Shown: positions 7,418 to 11,238 of the stretch, in pieces | How positions within the stretch are numbered: the first letter of the stretch is position 1 | How the letters are laid out: every line of letters starts with the position of its first letter | Source of the DNA: an uncultured Geobacteraceae bacterium | Lineage (GTDB): Bacteria > Desulfobacterota > Desulfuromonadia > Geobacterales > Pseudopelobacteraceae | NCBI GenBank assembly: GCA_903879825.1 | Contig: CAIRND010000051.1 | Location: forward strand, 1 to 11,238 | Direction: 5' to 3' | DNA length: 11,238 nucleotides | The notes under the pieces: generated by a model | Seen by the model: only the letters and a program-made list of their open reading frames with translations | Told to the model about the DNA's origin: nothing | Databases searched by the model: none | Made by a program: the position numbers and the translations under genes

Positions 7418-7623
7418 TTCACCGCCTCCATCACCGCTGACTCTGGCGTTTTGTTGCGCTGCACAGAAGCAGATGCCGTCCGGGTTATGGTCTCAAGTGA
7501 TGGCGGAGTATAAAGATTCATGCGCACCAAACGGGAGATGAGTCGTTTGATTTCTGTCGGTTGATAGTTTGACAAGGCGCCAAGAAGTTGCTTTTCGTTC
7601 AGTTGAATGGTTGTTGTTATCAT
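7396..7623 (-). CDS. Probable antitoxin of PIN pair B
   Basis: A 75-residue protein starting MITTTIQLNEKQLLGAL, with a short N-terminal strand, a helical core and a basic C-terminus (AVKWARTQK). I do not recognise a named family. The role is assigned from size, position and overlap with the PIN gene. The frame is open upstream to 7680, but the ATG at 7621-7623 is chosen because a GGAGG lies just ahead of it on the - strand and the extra residues (MSPSIICATVFPSKVWRF) are not antitoxin-like. N-terminal strand plus helices would suit a DNA-binding dimer that represses its own promoter; this is inference. Confidence 0.7.
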   Translation of the reverse strand: MITTTIQLNEKQLLGALSNYQPTEIKRLISRLVRMNLYTPPSLETITRTASASVQRNKTPESAVMEAVKWARTQK

Positions 7624-7663
7624 GGTAAACCTCCATACTTTTGATGGAAATACGGTAGCACAG

Positions 7664-7691
7664 ATGATAGATGGTGACAAGATTGAAGCAA
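7664..7691 (-). promoter_or_regulatory. Possible promoter of toxin-antitoxin pair B
   Basis: On the - strand TTGCTT (7686-7691), 16 bases, then TATCAT (7664-7669) upstream of the antitoxin start at 7623. The -10 is a five-of-six match and the -35 is weak. The 75-base gap between the two pairs leaves room for a promoter, but read-through from pair A is equally possible. Confidence 0.3.
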
Positions 7692-7698
7692 TTACTGC

Positions 7699-7935
7699 TT
7701 ACAACCGGTCAAATTCTTCCGGGTCAACAGCAGGCACTTTGGCCAGCGCCGCGCGGAACTTCTCTGCAGAGCCTTTGGCAGCGCGCGCGGCAAGGTATGT
7801 TTCGGTGGTAAGAGCGGATATCTTTTCGGCCACAGCAGAGGCAATGAATTGATTGAGGGAAATATGGTCTTCGCTGGCAATTACACGAGCCATAGAATGG
7901 ATAGAATCGGGAAGACGTACACTAATTGTGCTCAT
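7699..7935 (-). CDS. Ribbon-helix-helix (HicB-like) antitoxin of PIN pair A
   Basis: A 78-residue protein. The start MSTISVRLPDSIHSMARVIA is a ribbon-helix-helix signature: a DNA-contacting strand with ISVRLPD, then two helices (HSMARVIASED and SLNQFIASAVAEKI). This is the fold of HicB-family and related antitoxins that bind DNA through the N-terminus and the toxin through the C-terminal tail (here VDPEEFDRL). GGAGG precedes the ATG. Its first codon overlaps the stop of the upstream PIN gene (ATGA), so the order here is toxin first, the reverse of pair B, and translation is probably coupled. It may repress the promoter at 8356-8384. Confidence 0.8.
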   Translation of the reverse strand: MSTISVRLPDSIHSMARVIASEDHISLNQFIASAVAEKISALTTETYLAARAAKGSAEKFRAALAKVPAVDPEEFDRL

Positions 7936-8348
7936 GGTTGTACCTCCAGGGATGTAAGAAAGTCACGCGGCGTCATCACGGCAACATCAAATAGCATGGC
8001 ACGTTTAAAATCGGCTACGTTCCAGGTGACAATAGTTGCATTTGCCTTGACAGCAAGCTCCAGAACAAAATCATCACCCGGATCTTTCAACACAGGTCGC
8101 CACAGATAGAAAATCTTATTCAGTACGGCTTTAGAACAGATAAAATCCACCACGTTGTCGATATCCTCAGGTGAAAGCGCCGTAAGCCCACGTTTGAGAA
8201 CCGCTTCATATTCAGTGACGAGAGTGGTTGAAACATGAAGAGTGAAAAGGTCTTGCTCCACCATCGAAAGTAGACGAAATGAAGCACCCCGCGCCGATTT
8301 GAGCGCGGAGACAAGAACATTGGTGTCAAGAACGATGTCAGGTTTCAT
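7932..8348 (-). CDS. PIN-domain toxin (COG1569-type), pair A
   Basis: A 138-residue PIN-domain endoribonuclease. Active-site acids are visible: Asp8 in DIVLDTNVLVSAL, Glu46 in TLVTEYEAVL, Asp92/Asp93 in KDPGDDFVLELA and Asp113 in TWNVADF. It belongs to the same broad family as the pair B toxin but is clearly different in sequence, so it is not a recent copy. The frame continues to a TTG at 8384, but that TTG lies within the predicted -35. The ATG at 8346-8348 gives the normal N-terminus, directly before the first catalytic strand. There is no Shine-Dalgarno sequence ahead of this ATG, and the predicted transcription start falls next to it, which suggests a leaderless transcript. The downstream antitoxin overlaps by 4 bases. 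Confidence 0.85.
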   Translation of the reverse strand: MKPDIVLDTNVLVSALKSARGASFRLLSMVEQDLFTLHVSTTLVTEYEAVLKRGLTALSPEDIDNVVDFICSKAVLNKIFYLWRPVLKDPGDDFVLELAVKANATIVTWNVADFKRAMLFDVAVMTPRDFLTSLEVQP

Positions 8349-8355
8349 AGTTGGT

Positions 8356-8384
8356 AGTATAGGTAATACCAAAACAAACTTCAA
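8356..8384 (-). promoter_or_regulatory. Predicted sigma-70-type promoter of pair A, probably leaderless
   Basis: On the - strand TTGAAG (8379-8384), a 17-base spacer, then TATACT (8356-8361). The hexamer ends seven bases before the ATG of the PIN gene, so transcription would start within a base or two of that ATG. The bases around the -10 form an imperfect palindrome (GGTATTACCTATACTACC on the - strand) and could serve as the antitoxin operator. Confidence 0.6.
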
Positions 8385-8386
8385 CG

Positions 8387-8458
8387 GATAATTTGAATAA
8401 AACTAACTCATCATATGATATCGGCTTTTACTCTGCCGAACCGCTGTCTATCCGATAA
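8387..8458 (+). pseudogene. Relic of the 3' end of a second OmpR-type response regulator
   Basis: In frame to a TAA at 8456-8458 the sequence reads SSYDIGFYSAEPLSIR, against SSYGIGFCFAEPLSFK at the end of the regulator at 6155-6868. The two align without gaps at an offset of 1590 bases, including the stop codons, and both are followed by a GCC-purine-GA start and a C-run. The motif is the C-terminal wing of Trans_reg_C. Upstream of about 8387 similarity fades where the - strand PIN promoter begins, so the rest of the gene is gone. It shows that a regulator paralogue once lay directly upstream of the adhesin. Confidence 0.8.
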
Positions 8459-8507
8459 GCCGGAATACCCCCCGAAGCGTAAGTTTTCCTCCCTCATCCC
8501 TCCCCAG

Positions 8508-8573
8508 AGTTCCATTTCGTGCTAATTCGTTCCAAAGCGTGGGTGGAGTTAACTTCAGTTTTAATGGTAAAAA
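8508..8573 (+). promoter_or_regulatory. Activator-type promoter: four 10-bp direct repeats plus -10, copy 3 (adhesin)
   Basis: Decamers start at 8508, 8518, 8528 and 8538: AGTTCCATTT, CGTGCTAATT, CGTTCCAAAG, CGTGGGTGGA. Exactly 20 bases later comes TAAAAA (8568-8573), preceded by TGG, which gives an extended -10. Layout and spacing equal copies 1 and 2. Transcription would start near 8580, about 37 bases before the adhesin ATG. It places the adhesin in the same putative regulon as the sensor operons. Confidence 0.72.
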
Positions 8574-8616
8574 ATGCCTAAACATCCCATTAATCCTTTT
8601 GTCGCGGAGTTACCCC

Positions 8617-11238
8617 ATGTCCAGCACGCTCATCACCCCCCTTTCAAGCAGCCAGATCGTATTTATTGATGTCAATGTCGCCAACGCCGGGATTCTATTG
8701 GCCGGGATTGATCCTTCATTTCAGGTGGTGTATCTGACCGCAGAATCTTCTGCGTTGGAGCAAATGGCGGCAGCGTTGCAAGGACGCAGCGGAATTGAGG
8801 CGATTCATCTGGTCAGTCACGGCAGTTCCGGCGTGCTCAGTTTGTCAGGTGGGGCGATAACGTCAGCTTCTTTAAGTGATGCAGCCAATGCCGCTGCACT
8901 GCAAACCATCCACCACAGTCTCACCGCTGGTGCCGATTTTCTGCTGTATGGTTGTGATGTCGCTGCGGGCGCGGACGGTCTGGCTTTTATCAATGCACTC
9001 TCTCACGCCACCGGCGCCGATGTGGCGGCAAGTACCGATGCCACAGGGGCTGCGGCGTTGGGTGGAAACTGGGTGTTGGAGGCGCAGACCGGGGTGATTG
9101 AGGCACCCGCTATTGCGGCTGTTGACTACGGTGACACTTTGCCTGGGGTTGGGACCAGCTCTAAAGAAGGATGGGCTACTTTCAATAACGATGGCACTGA
9201 TATTGTCATCAAAAAAGGTTACGCCGGAGAATTCTCCGCGAAGGCTACTTATTTTGGCTCTAAAGTAGGTTTTGCTGCCGTTGCTTTAACTAATGTCACG
9301 TTTCAACCAAGTTACCCCACTTACGGTACAGATTCAGGTGGTAGTTACCTTGATAGCGAGTCTTTTGTTGGAATATTTAATGGTGATGGTAAAGTTCCCG
9401 GCAGTGCCTGGTCGATTGTTCTGACTGACGTAAAAGGCACCGTTACCTGGTCCGGAACGTATTACATAGACCCCAACAGCGCACCGGTCGCAACAGACCG
9501 AACTGTCCAACAAATAGAAGGTGTAGAGGATTATTGGTATATTTCGAACCAAGTACATGACACAGAAAGTTCACCTGCCAATATGAAATATTATGTGGAT
9601 GGCACTCTTATTTCAGGAACTAACTATTACTTCACCCCCCCAGCTGACCCAGCGAAAAAAGGGGTTGTAACGTTTAATAAAAATGTTTATGGCATCGATG
9701 AGGGTGGTTTGCAAAGCAATACCGCCGTACTCCACATTGAAGCCACCTACGCAGACGACGCTCCGGTAGCCACAATAGGCGCTCTCAGTCTTACGGAAGG
9801 GGTTCCCGGCAGCATCGATCTCGCCACACTTGCCAGCGATGTCGATACCGCTAAAGCTGTTCTTGTTTATGGCGGTGAAGGCGTGAGCAGCAACGGCACC
9901 CTTACCTACACCCCCGCTGCCAGCGCTTCTCTCAAAGGGCCACATATACTCACCCCACTGACGTATACCGTTTCCGACGGTACGACGACAGTCGATGGTG
10001 CAGTCACCCTCTCCGTTACTTACAAAGACGACCCCACCACCTGGGATAATGCACCCGGCAATGTCATCTGGAACAACAGCGGTAATCAAAGTTACGCCTG
10101 GGCCGGCGGTGCAGCTGACCTGGATACGGTTGATAGCGTAATAAGTTATTCCTATGTATCCGGTGCACCCTCTTGGATGACCGGTACTGATGGCACGACA
10201 CTATCCAGTGGTAACGTCGGCGCCACGTATGCCGGTCAGGTCTATACCATAATTGTCAGAGCCTCCAGCGGCGGTACGTCGTCTATCGATAAAAGCTTCA
10301 CAATTACCATGGGCTCGGCTGCTGAGCTTAATGATGCGCCAACCACAACCAGCGGCGCACGCAGTGTCAACGAAGACGGCAAGATTACTTTTACCGCAGG
10401 TGATTTCTCCTTTACCGATCTGGATTATGGTTCTGCTGGTTCTGGTACCCTATACAACACACTCGCCGGTATAAAAATCATGTCCCTGCCGCTCAATGGC
10501 ACGCTCACGCTGGGCGGCGCTGCGGTAGCTACCAATCAGTTTATTCCCACTGCCAGTATCGGTTCTCTGGTTTTTACCCCTACGACTGATTACAACGGCT
10601 CCCCCAGCTTTCAATTCCAGGTGAGTGATGGTCTGGTTTATTCCGGCACGGCCACCATGTCTTTAACCATCAATCCGATTAATGATGCACCGGTATTAAG
10701 CGGCACAGCCCCAATCCTGACCAGCATTACTGAGAACGTCATCGCTGACGGCGGCCAGACAGTTGCATCATTTCTGGCAACAGTCACCGATGTAGACACC
10801 ACCATCGGCAGCACGACCCACGGCGTAAACAACGGACTGCTGCAAGGCATTGCCATTTATGGCGCAGTCGTCAATGGCCCCTCTTCTGGTGGAACCTGGC
10901 AATACAAGGTCGGAGCTGGTGCCTGGACCGCTTTTGGTGCTGTTTCGGGGAGCAGTGCCCTGCTGCTTAATAGCACCGACATGGTGCGCTTCGTCCCTGA
11001 CGCCGACAACGGCCAGACCGCCAGCTTTGATTATTATGCCTGGGATCAGGCAACCGGTACGGCGGGAAACAAGGTCAGCGTTATTGATGCCAATCGCGGT
11101 AGCGCGACGGCATTCTCCCTGGCTTCAGATACTGCGTCAATCACGATCACCCATGTCAACGACGCTCCGCTGCTGGATCTGGATGCCAACAACTCCAGTA
11201 CCGCAGTGGGCAACGATTACATAACCATGTTCCGTCCA
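8617..11238 (+). CDS. Large DUF4347/cadherin-like repeat adhesin, 3' end beyond the window
   Basis: Open for 874 codons to the window edge. The ATG has GGAG at 8606-8609, seven bases upstream. Residues about 14-165 form a DUF4347 domain, common at the N-terminus of giant surface proteins, with IHLVSHGSSG (His68) and LLYGCDVAAG (Cys113), then ATGADVAASTDATG and GGNWVLEAQTG. A beta-rich region of unclear family follows (about 170-290). After that come Ig/cadherin-like modules, with DDAPVA at 380-385 and NDAP linkers at residues 572, 689 and 848. The module from 572 to 688 has the VNEDG...FTPTTDYNG...FQVSDG pattern of VCBS/cadherin-like tandem repeats. The next one ends in DYYAWDQATGTAG...ASITITHVNDAP, a repeat type seen in very long adhesins. 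There is no N-terminal signal peptide, which fits type I secretion with a C-terminal signal outside the window. A likely role is attachment or biofilm formation; this is inferred from the architecture. Confidence 0.88.
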   Translation, partial: MSSTLITPLSSSQIVFIDVNVANAGILLAGIDPSFQVVYLTAESSALEQMAAALQGRSGIEAIHLVSHGSSGVLSLSGGAITSASLSDAANAAALQTIHHSLTAGADFLLYGCDVAAGADGLAFINALSHATGADVAASTDATGAAALGGNWVLEAQTGVIEAPAIAAVDYGDTLPGVGTSSKEGWATFNNDGTDIVIKKGYAGEFSAKATYFGSKVGFAAVALTNVTFQPSYPTYGTDSGGSYLDSESFVGIFNGDGKVPGSAWSIVLTDVKGTVTWSGTYYIDPNSAPVATDRTVQQIEGVEDYWYISNQVHDTESSPANMKYYVDGTLISGTNYYFTPPADPAKKGVVTFNKNVYGIDEGGLQSNTAVLHIEATYADDAPVATIGALSLTEGVPGSIDLATLASDVDTAKAVLVYGGEGVSSNGTLTYTPAASASLKGPHILTPLTYTVSDGTTTVDGAVTLSVTYKDDPTTWDNAPGNVIWNNSGNQSYAWAGGAADLDTVDSVISYSYVSGAPSWMTGTDGTTLSSGNVGATYAGQVYTIIVRASSGGTSSIDKSFTITMGSAAELNDAPTTTSGARSVNEDGKITFTAGDFSFTDLDYGSAGSGTLYNTLAGIKIMSLPLNGTLTLGGAAVATNQFIPTASIGSLVFTPTTDYNGSPSFQFQVSDGLVYSGTATMSLTINPINDAPVLSGTAPILTSITENVIADGGQTVASFLATVTDVDTTIGSTTHGVNNGLLQGIAIYGAVVNGPSSGGTWQYKVGAGAWTAFGAVSGSSALLLNSTDMVRFVPDADNGQTASFDYYAWDQATGTAGNKVSVIDANRGSATAFSLASDTASITITHVNDAPLLDLDANNSSTAVGNDYITMFRP

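Noticed and set aside
7011..7541. A 176-residue + strand reading frame opposite the PIN pair B genes
   Set aside because: It lies antisense to two well-supported genes, has a Ser/Met/Arg-rich composition typical of a shadow frame, and has no recognisable motif.
7624..7680. Longer N-terminus for the pair B antitoxin (start at 7680)
   Set aside because: The extension has no antitoxin-like sequence, and the GGAGG sits right before the ATG at 7623.
8349..8384. Longer N-terminus for the pair A PIN toxin from a TTG at 8384
   Set aside because: The TTG is part of the predicted -35 element, and the PIN fold normally begins a few residues before the LDTN strand, as with the ATG at 8348.
9613..10089. 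A 158-residue - strand reading frame inside the adhesin
   Set aside because: The + strand is open without interruption for 874 codons and carries DUF4347 and cadherin-like motifs; the antisense frame is Gly/Val-rich shadow sequence.
1..11238. tRNA or rRNA genes, CRISPR arrays, riboswitches, integrase or complete insertion sequence
   Set aside because: No cloverleaf, repeat-spacer array, conserved aptamer or transposase catalytic motif was found by eye; the only direct repeats are the 10-base operator arrays and the duplicated kinase and regulator segments.

Overview
The window looks like chromosomal DNA of a Gram-negative bacterium, probably a proteobacterium of roughly 50% GC. The evidence is a C-terminal outer-membrane beta-barrel ending in Phe, a periplasmic solute-binding protein with a signal peptide, and the start of a very large secreted repeat adhesin. 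I cannot name the genus from the sequence.

Layout. Positions 1-102 hold the 3' end of an unidentified reading frame. It abuts the 3' part of an outer-membrane barrel gene (129-572) that has lost its 5' end. From 584 to 6868 lies a signalling cluster on the + strand. It contains a 7-TM histidine kinase (584-2053), a periplasmic binding protein (2229-3047) overlapping by 4 bases a CHASE-domain histidine kinase (3044-4873), and a soluble receiver-histidine kinase (5053-6165) overlapping by 11 bases an OmpR-type response regulator (6155-6868). The three kinases share one HisKA/HATPase transmitter. Between the first and second it aligns without gaps at a constant 2820-base offset, so the cluster arose by duplication of one transmitter with replacement of the sensory half.

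From 7004 to 8348, on the - strand, are two PIN-domain toxin-antitoxin pairs. One runs toxin-antitoxin and the other antitoxin-toxin. This block is bracketed by the 3' end of the intact response regulator and by a diverged second copy of that 3' end (about 8387-8458), a relic of a lost paralogue. From 8617 to the window edge runs a large DUF4347/cadherin-like repeat protein, open at its 3' end.

The main discovery is a shared promoter architecture. Upstream of the binding-protein/CHASE-kinase operon, of the receiver-kinase/regulator operon and of the adhesin lies the same array of four 10-base direct repeats (consensus about CGTTCCAATT, the last copy CGTGGGTGGA). In all three the array ends exactly 20 bases before a -10-like hexamer, and there is no good -35. 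This is what an OmpR-family activator site looks like. The simplest model is that the regulator at 6155-6868 controls its own sensory cluster and the surface adhesin, making the locus a multi-input switch for attachment. The binding and the ligands are inference.
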